The notes beneath the pieces are model-generated. The model saw only the letters and a list, made by a program, of their open reading frames with translations. It was not told the origin of the DNA and searched no databases. Of a stretch of 64,000 nt of DNA, positions 17,843 to 27,925 are shown in pieces (the first letter of the stretch is position 1; each line of letters opens with the position of its first letter). The stretch is from Lysobacteraceae bacterium NML93-0793 (GTDB taxonomy: Bacteria; Pseudomonadota; Gammaproteobacteria; Xanthomonadales; Xanthomonadaceae), in contig NTJG01000008.1 in the NCBI GenBank assembly GCA_002324875.1, positions 122,493-186,492 on the forward strand, in the 5' to 3' direction. A program made the position numbers and the translations under genes.

Positions 17843-18101
17843 GGGCGTCGCCTGACGTGCAGGCTGCATGGTTGTGCAGAGCGCCCCCGGGGAGCGAGTT
17901 CGGCGCTCGGATGCGCGCAGGCCTGGGCACGCGTGCATCGGCGTGGGAGCCACTGAACGCACCTGCCTGATCACTGCGGCGCCGCGGGCGCCGCGCGGCT
18001 TCGATCGATGGAAGCAGACGACACTGAGTCCCGCTTTCGCGGGAGTGACGGGAAAGCGCAGACGTGTCCGGCACTTGCAAGACCAACGGAGGCCGGATCC
18101 G
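17843..18101. other. unique core between two hairpins, no gene
   Basis: About 260 bases without a credible gene. It contains a small palindrome TCCCGC-TTTC-GCGGGA at 18029-18044 followed by GTGACGG, a motif that recurs in many proteobacterial intergenic regions. The stretch is bracketed by near-identical hairpins and then by inverted heptamer arrays. Confidence 0.55.
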
Positions 18102-18140
18102 GACAGCAAGAGGCCGCGCATTGCGCGGCCTCTTGCTGTC
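18102..18140. repeat. 18-bp perfect inverted repeat near the secF end
   Basis: 18102-18119 pairs with 18123-18140 across a three-base loop. Its centre duplicates the suhB terminator. There is no T-run on either side, but it lies just past the secF stop on the minus strand and may stop transcription or protect the 3' end. Confidence 0.8.
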
Positions 18141-18141
18141 T

Positions 18142-18179
18142 ACGAATCACGAATCACAAATTACGAATCACCAATCACG
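18142..18179. repeat. heptamer array, right arm near secF
   Basis: Units of CGAATCAC/CAAATTA/CGAATCA/CCAATCA, the complement of GTGATTC/GTGATTG. Inverted relative to 17764-17797. It ends six bases before the secF stop codon. Confidence 0.75.
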
Positions 18180-18184
18180 CGCCC

Positions 18185-19150
18185 TCACGGCCGCCGCGCC
18201 AGCGCCTCTTCATCGCGCGCCTTCGGCAGCAGATCCTGCTTCGTCACGCGCAGCACGCCGTAGGTCAGCAGCGGACAGGCGATGAGAACGGAAGACAGCG
18301 TGGCGACCACCGCGCCCAGCATCTGGGTCAGGGCCAGGCCTTCCAGCGAACCACCGCCGTAGAGGAACAGCGCGAACACCGACAGGAAGAACACCAGCGA
18401 GGTGATGATCGTGCGCGACAGGGTCTGGTTGATCGACCGGTTGAACACCTCCAGCGGATCGGCGCGCAGGCCGCGGAAGTTCTCGCGCACGCGGTCGAAG
18501 ACCACGATGGTGTCGTTGATCGAGAAGCCCATGACCGACAACAGGCCGGCGAGCACGGTCAGATCGAATTCCCGACCGGTCATCGCGAACAGCCCGGCCA
18601 CCACCAGCACGTCGAACATGGTCGTGAGGCTGGCGACCACCGCGAACTTCCATTCGAAGCGGAAGCTGATGTAGAGCAGGAAGCCCACGAGCACGAAGAT
18701 CGCCGCATAGATCGCGTTCTGGCGCAGGTCGCCGCTGACCTGGGAGCCGATCGACTCCGTGCTCAGCACCTGGGCCGGATTGTCGGGCGTCGACGCCGCT
18801 TCGAGCACATGGCGCGACAGCTCGTCGTTGTCGTTGACGTGGGCGATGTCCTCGGCCGCGCGCACGCGGATCAGCAGGTCGTTGCCGCTGCCGAAGGTCT
18901 GCACCTGGGCATTCTGGATTTCCGCCGCCTGCAGGCGCTCGCGCACCTCGTCCACGCTCACCGGCTGCGCGAACCGCACGTTGACCGCGGTGCCGCCGGT
19001 GAAATCGAGGGCGAAGTTGAAGCCCTTCACGCCGATCACGGCAACGGCGCCGAGGAAAGCGAGTGCGGCGATGGTGATGAAGACATGGCGGAACCGCATG
19101 AAGTCGATGCGGGTGCCGCTGGGAACGAGGGTCAACGGGAAAATTTTCAT
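18185..19150 (-). CDS. secF: protein translocase subunit SecF
   Basis: 321 residues, six transmembrane segments with a periplasmic domain between the first two. The SecF signatures FALDFTGGTAVNVRF (after the first helix) and FSINDTIVVFDRVREN are clear. SecDF uses the proton motive force to help pull proteins through SecYEG. It begins 13 bases after secD and is the last gene of queA-tgt-yajC-secD-secF. Confidence 0.97.
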   Translation of the reverse strand: MKIFPLTLVPSGTRIDFMRFRHVFITIAALAFLGAVAVIGVKGFNFALDFTGGTAVNVRFAQPVSVDEVRERLQAAEIQNAQVQTFGSGNDLLIRVRAAEDIAHVNDNDELSRHVLEAASTPDNPAQVLSTESIGSQVSGDLRQNAIYAAIFVLVGFLLYISFRFEWKFAVVASLTTMFDVLVVAGLFAMTGREFDLTVLAGLLSVMGFSINDTIVVFDRVRENFRGLRADPLEVFNRSINQTLSRTIITSLVFFLSVFALFLYGGGSLEGLALTQMLGAVVATLSSVLIACPLLTYGVLRVTKQDLLPKARDEEALARRP

Positions 19151-19163
19151 GGGGTCTCTCCCG

Positions 19164-21047
19164 TCAGATCGCCAGGGACTTGAGCTTCTTGCGCGGCGCG
19201 TAGATCAGCGTGACCAGCGCGCGCGAGACGACGATTGCGGTGAACATCGATGCGGTGATGCCGATCACCAGCGTGACCGCGAAGCCCTGCAGCGGGCCGG
19301 TGCCGAAGGCGTACAGCGCGATGCCCGCGATGATGCCGGTCAGGTTGGAGTCGAAGATCGTGTCCGACGCCTTCTCGTAGCCGGTCACGATCGCCGCCTT
19401 GGGCGGCATGCCGGCACGCAGCTCCTCGCGGATACGCTCGTTGATCAGCACGTTGGCGTCGACCGACAGGCCGATCGACAGCGCCAGGCCGGCGAAACCG
19501 GGCAAGGACATCGTCGCGCCGAACAGCGACATCACCGCGACGACGATCAGCAGGTTCAGGATCAGCGCCAGGCAGGTGACGATGCCGAACATGCGGTAAT
19601 AGACCATGAAGAACACGAGCGTGAACATGAAGGCGTAGAGCACGGCGGTGATGCCGCGCTCGACGTTTTCTGCGCCCAGGCTCGGGCCGACGACGCGTTC
19701 CTCGACGAAATCCATCGGCGCGGCCAGTGCACCGGCCTTGAGCTGGCGCGCCAGATCGTTGGCCTCGTCGCGGCTCAGGCCGGTGGTCTGGAACTCGCGG
19801 CCGAACACGCCGCGGATCGTCGACGAGCTGATCACGCGTTCGACGGTGCGCGCCGAGCGCACTTCCTGACCGTCGACGATGCGCACTGTGGGAATGCGCT
19901 CGACATAGACGATGCCGAGGCGCTGGCCCACGTTCTCCAGCGTGTGATCGAGCATGCGCTTGCCGCCGGCGCTGTTGAGCGTGATGCCCACGGCCGGCGT
20001 GCCGGTCTGGGAATCGGTCTGCGGATTGGCGTTGATCAGCTGGTCGCCCGAGACCAGGATGCGGCGCGACAGCAGCAGCGGCTGGCCCGCGTCGTTGTAG
20101 TAGATGCGCGAGTCGGCCGGGATGTTCCCCGAGGCCACCGCGGCGGCGGCCTGGTTCTCGTCGCCGGTGACGGCGCGGAACTCGAGCGTGGCGGTCGCGC
20201 CGATCAGGCGCTTGGCCTCGGCGGTGTCCTGCAGGCCCGGCAGCTGGATCACGAGGCGATCCTCGCCCTGACGCTGCAGCACCGGCTCGGCGACACCGAT
20301 CGAGTTGATGCGGTTGGAGATCACCGTGCGGTTCTGTTCCACCGCGTCGGTGGCGATGCGCGCGATCTCGCCCTGCGACAGGCGCACGGTGATGCGGTTG
20401 CCGTCGACCAGAATCTGCGGCGCGCTGCCGCCCAGGGCCTGGCCGGACGCGCCGGCGAGGCTGTTGGCGATCTCGGTGCGGGCGCGATTGACGTCGGCGC
20501 CTTCCACCAGCACCACGCCGATGGTGTTGTCGGCGCGGCGTTCGACGCTGGAATAGCCGATGCGGGCTTCGCGCAGCACGGTGCGGATGCCGTCGGCGTA
20601 GCCTTCCACGCGCGTCTGCAGCGCCGCGGCCTGGTCCACCTGCATGACGAAATGCACGCCACCCTGCAGGTCCAGACCCAGCGACATCGGCTTGGCGCCG
20701 AGATTGGCGAGCCAGTCCGGCACGGTGGACGCGAGATTGAGCGCCACCGAATAGTTCTCGCCCAGCGCGCCGCGCAGTGCGTCCGAGGCGCGGGTCTGGG
20801 TCTCGGAATCCGAGAGGCGCACGAGCAGATGGTCGTCGTCGATCTCCGTGCCGACCGGGGTCACGCCGGCCTCGGCCAGCAGACCGTCGACCTGGCGCCG
20901 CAGGGCATCGTCGATGCGTGCCTCGCTGGTGCTCGGCGTGATCTGCACCGAGGGATTCTTCTGGTAGGCATTGGGCAACGCGTACAGCGCGGCCAGCACC
21001 AGCACCACCAGGATCAGGGCGTATTTCCAGCGGGGAAATTCAAGCAT
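19164..21047 (-). CDS. secD: protein translocase subunit SecD
   Basis: 627 residues. First transmembrane helix (about 7-25), large periplasmic P1 domain with GLDLQGGVHFVMQVD near residue 125, then five further helices with the conserved region LSIGLSVDANVLINERIREE. Partner of SecF and YajC in the accessory translocase complex. ATG at 21047, 67 bases after the yajC stop. Confidence 0.97.
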   Translation of the reverse strand: MLEFPRWKYALILVVLVLAALYALPNAYQKNPSVQITPSTSEARIDDALRRQVDGLLAEAGVTPVGTEIDDDHLLVRLSDSETQTRASDALRGALGENYSVALNLASTVPDWLANLGAKPMSLGLDLQGGVHFVMQVDQAAALQTRVEGYADGIRTVLREARIGYSSVERRADNTIGVVLVEGADVNRARTEIANSLAGASGQALGGSAPQILVDGNRITVRLSQGEIARIATDAVEQNRTVISNRINSIGVAEPVLQRQGEDRLVIQLPGLQDTAEAKRLIGATATLEFRAVTGDENQAAAAVASGNIPADSRIYYNDAGQPLLLSRRILVSGDQLINANPQTDSQTGTPAVGITLNSAGGKRMLDHTLENVGQRLGIVYVERIPTVRIVDGQEVRSARTVERVISSSTIRGVFGREFQTTGLSRDEANDLARQLKAGALAAPMDFVEERVVGPSLGAENVERGITAVLYAFMFTLVFFMVYYRMFGIVTCLALILNLLIVVAVMSLFGATMSLPGFAGLALSIGLSVDANVLINERIREELRAGMPPKAAIVTGYEKASDTIFDSNLTGIIAGIALYAFGTGPLQGFAVTLVIGITASMFTAIVVSRALVTLIYAPRKKLKSLAI

Positions 21048-21114
21048 TGCCTTGCCTCGGGCGCCGTGCGTGAGCCGGCGCCGGGAGAGATGACGGAAGA
21101 AGCGGAGTCCGGCC

Positions 21115-21456
21115 TCAGGCCGACTTCAGCGTGCCCTTGGGCAGGACGTTGCCGACCGCGCCCTTCTGCACGCGGATTTCGACGCCGTTGGCCACTTCGA
21201 CGGAGATGAAGCTGTCGCCGATGTTGCGCACCACGCCGGCGATGCCGCCGTTGGTGATGACCTCGTCGCCCACCGCCAGCTTCTCGAGCATCGCGCGGTG
21301 CTCCTTGGTGCGCTTCATCTGCGGACGGATCATCAGGAAGTACATGATCGCGATCAGGATGATCGGGAAGGCCAGCGTCGACAGCAGGCTCGGCGCGGCT
21401 GCAGCAGCCGGGGCCGCGGCGTGGGCGGGGGCGATCACAAGGTCCAGCAGATTCAT
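21115..21456 (-). CDS. yajC: preprotein translocase accessory subunit YajC
   Basis: 113 residues from the ATG at 21456 (MNLLDLVIAP). One transmembrane helix (about 25-45), then FLMIRPQMKRTKEH and a soluble C-terminal domain with GDEVITNGGIAGVV, both YajC hallmarks. An in-frame ATG four codons upstream (21468) is also possible; the shorter form matches the usual N-terminus. Directly before secD in the operon. Confidence 0.94.
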   Translation of the reverse strand: MNLLDLVIAPAHAAAPAAAAAPSLLSTLAFPIILIAIMYFLMIRPQMKRTKEHRAMLEKLAVGDEVITNGGIAGVVRNIGDSFISVEVANGVEIRVQKGAVGNVLPKGTLKSA

Positions 21457-21576
21457 CGGAGCATCCATGGGTCGAAAACGGACAGCGGGCAATTATGGCA
21501 CGGCCGGGCACGGGCGCAGCCCGGGCCGCCGGTGAATGGGCGGTGACGGCGTCCCGGAGGCGCCCCTGGGGGCGGC

Positions 21577-22713
21577 TCAGGCGTCCGCTGTCGCCATCCG
21601 GGCCCGGTAGAAGGACTCGCGGAAGGCGGCGAAGGTTCCCGACGCGATCGCCGCGCGCATGTCGGCCATCAGTGTCTGGTAGTACCAGAGGTTGTGCAGC
21701 GTGCCGAGCATCGGGCCGAGCATCTCGCCGCAGCGGTCGAGATGGCGCAGGTAGGCGCGGGTGAAGCCGCCGCTGCAGGCCTCGCAGCCGCAGCCCTCCT
21801 CGATCGGGCGCAGGTCCTTCTCGAACTTCGCGTTGCGGATACGGATCACGCCGGTGGAGGTGAAGAAATGGCCGTTGCGCGCGTTGCGGGTGGGCATCAC
21901 GCAATCGAACATGTCCACCCCGCGCGCGACCGCCTCGACCAGATCCTCCGGCCGGCCGACGCCCATCAGATAGCGCGGGCGGTCCTCGGGCAGCTGCGGC
22001 GCGGTGTGGTCGAGCATCGCATTGCGCTCGTCCTCGGTCTCGCCGACGGCCAGGCCGCCGATCGCATAACCGTCGAAGCCGATGTCCTTGAGCCCCTCGG
22101 CCGAGCGCGTACGCAGGTCGTGGTGCACGCCGCCCTGGACGATGCCGAACAGCGCGGCGTCATTGCCTTCGTGCGCACGCTTGGAGCGCGCGGCCCAGCG
22201 CAGCGACAGCTCCATCGATTTCTCGACCACGCGCGGATGCACCGGCTTGCCGTCGATCTGCACCGGCGGGCACTCGTCGAAGATCATCACGATGTCCGAG
22301 TCGAGCACCTTCTGGATGCGCATGCTCTCTTCGGGGCCGAGGAACACCTTCGCGCCGTCGGTCGGCGCCGCGAAGGTCACCCCTTCCTCGGTGATCTTGC
22401 GCTTGTGCGCCAGCGAGAAGACCTGGAAACCGCCGGAATCGGTGAGGATCGGCTTGTCCCAGCGCGCGAAGCCGTGCAGGCCGCCGTGCGCCTCGATCAC
22501 CTCCAGGCCCGGCCGCAGATACAGATGGAAGGTGTTGCCGAGGATGATCTCCGCGCCCAGCGCGCGGATCTGCTCAGGCAGCACGCCCTTGACCGTGCCG
22601 TAGGTGCCCACCGGCATGAAGGCCGGCGTTTCGATGGTGCCGCGCGGAAACGTCAGGCGGCCGCGGCGCGCGGCGCCGTCGGTGGTGAGCAGGTCGAAGT
22701 GCAGTCGGGACAT
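21577..22713 (-). CDS. tgt: tRNA-guanine transglycosylase (queuosine synthesis)
   Basis: 378 residues. Swaps guanine 34 of GUN-anticodon tRNAs for preQ1. Seen: [12 protein letters not shown] near residue 60, [11 protein letters not shown] (nucleophile region), [10 protein letters not shown], and the zinc site C-x-C-x2-C followed by the histidine in TRAYLRHL. Follows queA after 86 bases occupied by a heptamer inverted repeat, and precedes yajC. Confidence 0.97.
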   Translation of the reverse strand: MSRLHFDLLTTDGAARRGRLTFPRGTIETPAFMPVGTYGTVKGVLPEQIRALGAEIILGNTFHLYLRPGLEVIEAHGGLHGFARWDKPILTDSGGFQVFSLAHKRKITEEGVTFAAPTDGAKVFLGPEESMRIQKVLDSDIVMIFDECPPVQIDGKPVHPRVVEKSMELSLRWAARSKRAHEGNDAALFGIVQGGVHHDLRTRSAEGLKDIGFDGYAIGGLAVGETEDERNAMLDHTAPQLPEDRPRYLMGVGRPEDLVEAVARGVDMFDCVMPTRNARNGHFFTSTGVIRIRNAKFEKDLRPIEEGCGCEACSGGFTRAYLRHLDRCGEMLGPMLGTLHNLWYYQTLMADMRAAIASGTFAAFRESFYRARMATADA

Positions 22714-22722
22714 CGTGGAGCC

Positions 22723-22809
22723 GTGATTGGTGATGGGTAATCGGTGATTCGAAAGGCGGATGGCGACGGCTGTTGCTGTGCCGAATCACCAATCACCAAT
22801 TACGAATGA
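22723..22809. repeat. heptamer inverted repeat between queA and tgt
   Basis: Left arm 22723-22751 (GTGATTGGTGATGGGTAATC...) and right arm 22782-22809 (CGAATCACCAATCACC...) are complementary and can form a long hairpin in the queA-tgt transcript. The right arm runs through the queA stop codon (22800-22802), so the last two queA codons are part of the repeat. Confidence 0.8.
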
Positions 22810-23831
22810 CCGCTCCACAGCAACATCGCGTCGCCATAGGAGAAGAACCGGTAACGCGCGCGCACCGCATGGTTGTAGGCGGCGAGGATGCGATCCTTGC
22901 CGGCGAATGCGGACACCAGCATCAGCAGCGTCGATTCGGGCAGGTGGAAGTTGGTCACCAGCGCGTCGACGCTGCGGATGCGGTAGCCGGGGAAGATGAA
23001 GATCCGCGTTTCGCCGGCGAAGGGGTGCAATTCGCCGTCGACGCTGGCGCTTTCCAGCGCGCGCACGACCGTCGTGCCGACCGCGATCACGCGACCGCCC
23101 GCCTCGCGCGTGCGGCGGATCTGGGCGACGAGCTCGGCGCCCACGTTGAGCCACTCGCTGTGCATGCGGTGCTCGCGGATGTCGTCGACGCGCATCGGCT
23201 GGAACGTCCCCGCGCCGACGTGCAGGGTGACGTGGCCGAACTGCACGCCGCGATCGCGCAGACGCGTCAGCAGCGCATCGTCGAAGTGCAGGCCGGCGGT
23301 TGGCGCGGCCACCGCGCCGACCTCGCGCGCGAACACGGTCTGGTAACGCTCGGCATCGTCCTGTCCGGGCTCCCGGCGGATGTAGGGCGGCAGCGGCATG
23401 CGTCCGGCCTTGAGCAGCCAGGATTCCAGCGCATCGTCGACATGGAAGCGCAGGTGATAGAAGCCGTCGTCACGCGCCAGCACCTCGGCCTCGCCCCCCC
23501 CGTCGAGCACGATGCGCCCGCCCGGCTTCGGCGCCTTGCTCGCACCGATCTGCGCACGCGCCTCGTTACCCGGCAGCAGGCGCTCGATCAGGATCTCCAC
23601 CCGCCCGCCGCTGGCCTTCTGGCCGAACAGCCGGGCCGGAATCACCCGCGTGTCGTTGAACACCAGCAGATCGCCCGGCTGCAGCAGGTCCGGCAGATCG
23701 CGCACGTGGCGATCATCGAACGCCCCTTCGCCCGGGGGCACCAGCAGCAACCGGCTGGCCGAGCGCTCGGCCAGCGGCGCCTGCGCGATCAGGGCCTCGG
23801 GCAGGTCGAAATGGAAGTCGGATTTCTTCAA
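22800..23831 (-). CDS. queA: S-adenosylmethionine:tRNA ribosyltransferase-isomerase QueA
   Basis: 343 residues from a TTG start at 23831-23829, giving (M)[16 protein letters not shown], the standard QueA N-terminus; no ATG is nearby. Converts preQ1-tRNA to epoxyqueuosine-tRNA. Seen: [38 protein letters not shown] and the C-terminal [21 protein letters not shown]. Upstream in-frame sequence to 23975 is low-complexity and was excluded. First gene of the queA-tgt-yajC-secDF run. The rare TTG start and weak Shine-Dalgarno suggest modest translation. Confidence 0.94.
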   Translation of the reverse strand: MKKSDFHFDLPEALIAQAPLAERSASRLLLVPPGEGAFDDRHVRDLPDLLQPGDLLVFNDTRVIPARLFGQKASGGRVEILIERLLPGNEARAQIGASKAPKPGGRIVLDGGGEAEVLARDDGFYHLRFHVDDALESWLLKAGRMPLPPYIRREPGQDDAERYQTVFAREVGAVAAPTAGLHFDDALLTRLRDRGVQFGHVTLHVGAGTFQPMRVDDIREHRMHSEWLNVGAELVAQIRRTREAGGRVIAVGTTVVRALESASVDGELHPFAGETRIFIFPGYRIRSVDALVTNFHLPESTLLMLVSAFAGKDRILAAYNHAVRARYRFFSYGDAMLLWSGHS

Positions 23832-24000
23832 GGGACGTGCAGGGACATGCGGGCGGACATTGTAATGAAGAAGCCGGCCACCCCTGGTCGCCCGCGCGGG
23901 AGCCTCTGCAGGCGCGCGCGGGCTCGACGCGATCGACCGGCCCGCGCGCGGCGTTCCTTTCAGTGCACGGCGCACGACCGCGCGCCGTGTTGCCGGCGAC

Positions 24001-24432
24001 CTACCGCTCGAACTTGGTCGACAGCACGATGGCCGAGGTCGTGCGCTCGACGCCCTCGATGCAGCCGATGCGGTCGGTCAGTGCATCCATGTCGGCCACC
24101 GTCGGCACCACGCCCAGCGCGATCAGGTCGTAGGGGCCGCTGACCGAATGCAGTGCGCGCACCGCGTCGATCGCGCGCAGCGCGGTCACCACCGGGGTGA
24201 GCTGGCGCGGGCGCACGGTGATCATGATCTGGGCGCGGATGTGGCCCTGCTCGAAATCGTCGTGCACGCGCACCGTGTAACCGGTGATCACGCCGTCGCG
24301 CTCGAGGCGTTCGATCCGGCTCTGCACCGTGGTGCGCGACAGGCCCAGCCGGCGCGCGATCTCCGCCGTGGACAGGCGGGCGTTCTCGCGCAGCAGGGTC
24401 AGCAGGCGGGCGTCGGGCGACTCGATGGACAT
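24001..24432 (-). CDS. Lrp/AsnC-family transcriptional regulator
   Basis: 143 residues. N-terminal AsnC-type helix-turn-helix (about 10-60, with [21 protein letters not shown]) and a C-terminal RAM ligand-binding domain (about 65-140). Such regulators sense amino acids and often control the gene next to them. The start lies 181 bases from that of the divergent class III aminotransferase, so that gene is the likely target. Confidence 0.92.
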   Translation of the reverse strand: MSIESPDARLLTLLRENARLSTAEIARRLGLSRTTVQSRIERLERDGVITGYTVRVHDDFEQGHIRAQIMITVRPRQLTPVVTALRAIDAVRALHSVSGPYDLIALGVVPTVADMDALTDRIGCIEGVERTTSAIVLSTKFER

Positions 24433-24613
24433 GCGGACTTTCGGCTTCGGCGATCCGCCGAAATTCTACGTGGCGATCGGCGTTCCGTCGCTTTCGGCCG
24501 ACAGATGGGTCCACATAATGGAACGACCGCCGGCCCGCTGCCGCGGCGTACCGGCCCGGCCGGACGCCGATCGACACCCCGCCCGGCCCTCCCGACGTCC
24601 CAAGGAGCGTTCC

Positions 24614-26113
24614 ATGTCCGTGATCGAAATCCTCGCCCCCCTGCGCGCCCATCGCGGCCAGCGCCGCACCGCCGGTCTGCCCGACGATGTCATCGAGCGC
24701 TTCGCAGCGACGCATCCGGACCTGGTCGAAGCCGCCCGCGCGGCCGCCGACGCGCATGCCGCACTGGGCGAGGACGTCGCCGACCTGCTCGATCTCGACG
24801 AGGACGCGCAGGCGCGCGCCGTGCAGGCGGGCTACGTCAACTTCTATCAGAACGACGCCGTGAACCCCTATGTCGCGCTGGCCGCGCGCGGGCCGTGGAT
24901 CGTCACGCTCAAGGGCGCGGTGCTGCACGACTCGGGCGGCTACGGCATGCTCGGCTTCGGCCATACGCCCAAGGCGGTGATCGAGGCGATGGCGCAGCCG
25001 GTGCCGATGGCCAACATCATGACCCCCAGCCTGTCGCAGCTGAAGCTCGACCGCGCCCTGCGCCGAGAGATCGGCCACAGCCGCGACGGCGGCTGTCCCT
25101 TCAGCCACTTCCTGTGCCTGAACTCGGGCTCCGAATCCGTGGGTCTGGCCGCACGCATCGCCGACATCAACACCCGCACCCAGACCGATCCGGGTGGCCG
25201 CCATGCCGGGCGCACGATCAAGCGCGTCGTGGTGAAGGGCAGCTTCCACGGCCGCACCGAACGTCCGGCGCTGTATTCGGACTCCTCGCGCGCGGCCTAC
25301 AAGAAGTACCTGGCGAGCTTCCGCGACGAGGATTCGCTGATCACCGTGCCGCCCTACGACGTGGACGCGCTGCGCCAGGTGTTCGCCGATGCCGATGCCA
25401 ACGGCTGGTTCGTCGAAGCCGTGTTCCTCGAGCCGGTGATGGGCGAAGGCGACCCGGGCCGCGCCCTGCCGCCGGCGTTTTACGCCGCCGCGCGCGAACT
25501 TACCCGCGCCCACGACAGCCTGCTGCTGGTCGATTCGATCCAGGCCGGCCTGCGTGCGCACGGCGTGCTGTCGGTCGTCGACTACCCCGGCTTCGAAGGC
25601 CTCGAGGCGCCGGACATGGAAACCTATTCCAAGGCACTCAACGCCGGCCAGTACCCGCTGTCGGTGCTCGCGGTGACCGAGCGCGCCGCGCAGCTCTACA
25701 GGAGCGGCGTCTACGGCAACACGATGACCGCCAACCCGCGTGCGCTCGATGTCGCCTGCGCGGTGCTCGCCCAGCTCACGCCGGACGTGCGCGCCAACAT
25801 CCGCGATGCGGGCCGCAAGTCGGTCGAGGCGCTCGAGGCGCTGAAGGCCGAACTCGGCGGCCTGATCACCAAGGTCCAGGGCACCGGCCTGCTGTTCTCC
25901 TGCGAGCTCGCGCCGCAGTTCAAGTGCTACGGCGCCGGTTCGACCGAGGAATGGCTGCGCGAGCACGGCCTGGGCGTGATCCACGGCGGTGCGAATTCGC
26001 TGCGTTTCACGCCGCACTTCAACATCGGCGACGACGAGATCGCGCTGATGGTGGCGATGGTGGGCAAGGCCCTGCGCGAGGGTCCGCGCCAGACGGCCGC
26101 GGCCGCCGCCTGA
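24614..26113 (+). CDS. class III PLP-dependent aminotransferase
   Basis: 499 residues from ATG 24614, with AAGGAG seven bases upstream; the longer open frame is not family-like. Fold-type I class III features: LNSGSESVGLAARIAD (PLP phosphate region), KGSFHGRTERP, LLVDSIQAGLRAHG (the usual Asp and Gln/His pair region) and Lys340 in YSKALNAGQYPLSVL as the likely Schiff-base lysine. The substrate is not evident; ornithine, lysine or GABA-type amino donors are typical. An extra N-terminal segment of about 80 residues precedes the catalytic domain. Divergent from an Lrp-type regulator, which suggests amino-acid-responsive control. Confidence 0.85.
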   Translation: MSVIEILAPLRAHRGQRRTAGLPDDVIERFAATHPDLVEAARAAADAHAALGEDVADLLDLDEDAQARAVQAGYVNFYQNDAVNPYVALAARGPWIVTLKGAVLHDSGGYGMLGFGHTPKAVIEAMAQPVPMANIMTPSLSQLKLDRALRREIGHSRDGGCPFSHFLCLNSGSESVGLAARIADINTRTQTDPGGRHAGRTIKRVVVKGSFHGRTERPALYSDSSRAAYKKYLASFRDEDSLITVPPYDVDALRQVFADADANGWFVEAVFLEPVMGEGDPGRALPPAFYAAARELTRAHDSLLLVDSIQAGLRAHGVLSVVDYPGFEGLEAPDMETYSKALNAGQYPLSVLAVTERAAQLYRSGVYGNTMTANPRALDVACAVLAQLTPDVRANIRDAGRKSVEALEALKAELGGLITKVQGTGLLFSCELAPQFKCYGAGSTEEWLREHGLGVIHGGANSLRFTPHFNIGDDEIALMVAMVGKALREGPRQTAAAAA

Positions 26114-26250
26114 TAAAGACGCGGCCCCGCGCGGCCGGCACCGGTTTGCGTCTGCCCGGGCGCAGCCGCGGTGTCGATGCCGCCGCGGGCGTCCGGAGGA
26201 TGTGCACCGGGGCGATCGGCCCGCGTTGTCTTCCCGATCGCGTGGTGACC

Positions 26251-27699
26251 ATGAGTCGACGTTCCGCCCTGCTCGCACTTCCGTGTGCGGCATTCCTTCT
26301 GTCTGCCTGCAGCAGCCTGGCGCCCGCCCAGGCCGCCGCGTCTCCGGCCGATGCCATCCTGCTCGGCCGCCTGTTCGATGCCCGCGCGGGCCTGGTGATC
26401 GATCACGGTGTGGTGGTGATCGCCGGCGAGCGCGTGCTTTGCGCCGGTGAGCGCGCGGCCTGCAGCTGGGACGCCACCACCCCGCAGCACGACTACGGCG
26501 ACGCCCTGTTGCTGCCGGGCCTGATCGATCTGCACGTGCACGCACGGCCGCACTACATCGGTGCGTTCGTCCCCTCCGGCGTCACCACGATCCGCGATGC
26601 CGGCAACACCCTCGACACGCTGGCGCGCCTGCGCGCGACGTCCGGCGCGCCGCGCCTGCTCGCGACCGGACCGCTGCTCGACGGTCCGGTGAGCGTGCTG
26701 ACGCCCCAGGGGCCGGCCCCGTTCGATGCCGAGACGCTCGGCGGCCAGCCGGCGATCACGCTGACGTCGCCGGCCGATGCGGACACGGTGATCGATGCGC
26801 TCGCCGAGGCCGGCGTCGACTGGATCAAGCTCTACGAACAGCTCTCGCCAGAGGTCTTCGATGCCGCGCTCCAGGCCGCTGCGCGTCACGGCCTGCCGGT
26901 GATGGCCGATCTCGGCACCGTGCTGACACGCGGCCTGACCGGCGCGCAGGTCGATGCGCGCCACGCCGCGGCCTCGGGCGTGACCACGCTGGAACATCTC
27001 GGCGGCGTTGCTCTGGCCTACGAACGGCTGGGCGGCGATCCGGATGCCGAGACGCTGGACCCGGCACTGCTCGACCGCATCGTCGCCGACCTGGCGCAGT
27101 CCGGTGTCGCCGTGGTGCCGACGGCCGGCAATGCCGCACAGTTCGCCGCGCCCGACAGCCTGCCGCGCGACGACCTGCCGGGGGCCGCGCTGGTGGCCGC
27201 CGACTTCAGCGGCTACTGGTCCCATCTGTCCCGCGTGCTCGGCGAGCCCGAGGTGCACGCACTGGCACGCAGCGATCAGCGCCTGCTCCGTGCGATGCTG
27301 CCGCGCCTGCTGGCCGCCGGCGTGCGCATCGGCGCCGGCTCGGATCTGCCCGCCGCACCCTACATGCTGGCTGGCCCCGCGCTGCACCAGGAACTCGACG
27401 CGCTGGTTGCGAACGGCCTGACACCGGTGCAGGCGCTGCAGGCGGCGACCCATGTGGCCGCCGACATCCTCGGCCAGGCCGATCTCGGCCGGCTCGAAGC
27501 CGGCGCACGCGCCGACGTGCTGGTCGTCGCCGGCGATCCGCTGGCCGACATCCGCGCGACGCGTCGGATCGAGGCGGTGTGGACGGACGGCACGCGCGTG
27601 GATCTCGCGGCCGCATGGACGACGGTCGAGAACGCGCTGGATGCAGCCCGTGCCGAGGCCCAGGCCGAGGTGGAGGCCGGCTCGACCGACGAAGGCTGA
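26251..27699 (+). CDS. lipoprotein amidohydrolase (M38-like)
   Basis: 482 residues. Lipoprotein signal with lipobox LSAC (Cys at about 21), so it should be membrane-anchored outside the cytoplasm. Metal-dependent amidohydrolase fold: HxH at 95/97, Lys193 as candidate carboxylated lysine, His249 and Asp365. The position that usually gives the other histidine of the pair appears to be Asp220 (PVMADLG), so metal ligation may differ from prolidase-type members. The ATG at 26251 has no strong Shine-Dalgarno; an in-frame ATG at 26200 directly abuts GGAGG with no spacing and would spoil the signal. Substrate unknown. Confidence 0.82.
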   Translation: MSRRSALLALPCAAFLLSACSSLAPAQAAASPADAILLGRLFDARAGLVIDHGVVVIAGERVLCAGERAACSWDATTPQHDYGDALLLPGLIDLHVHARPHYIGAFVPSGVTTIRDAGNTLDTLARLRATSGAPRLLATGPLLDGPVSVLTPQGPAPFDAETLGGQPAITLTSPADADTVIDALAEAGVDWIKLYEQLSPEVFDAALQAAARHGLPVMADLGTVLTRGLTGAQVDARHAAASGVTTLEHLGGVALAYERLGGDPDAETLDPALLDRIVADLAQSGVAVVPTAGNAAQFAAPDSLPRDDLPGAALVAADFSGYWSHLSRVLGEPEVHALARSDQRLLRAMLPRLLAAGVRIGAGSDLPAAPYMLAGPALHQELDALVANGLTPVQALQAATHVAADILGQADLGRLEAGARADVLVVAGDPLADIRATRRIEAVWTDGTRVDLAAAWTTVENALDAARAEAQAEVEAGSTDEG

Positions 27700-27925
27700 G
27701 CCCGGTCGCGGAATCGCACGCACCCCGGCGCGCGCGTGATCCCGACGCCGCCGGTGCGCCCCGTCCGCCCGCGAGCCGCACACCATCGTCTGACGGCGCA
27801 CGTCGCCGCGGCATGGCCGACATCGACACGGACGGCACGACGTCGCCGCGAGCTGACCGGTCGGCAGTGCATCCCGCCTCGCCGCAGGTATCCTGCCCGC
27901 ATTCGTGGCATGGACGCCCCTGACG

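Noticed and set aside
26200..26250. Upstream ATG (26200) as start of the amidohydrolase
   Set aside because: GGAGG directly touches this ATG, leaving no spacing, and the extra residues would place the lipoprotein signal internally.
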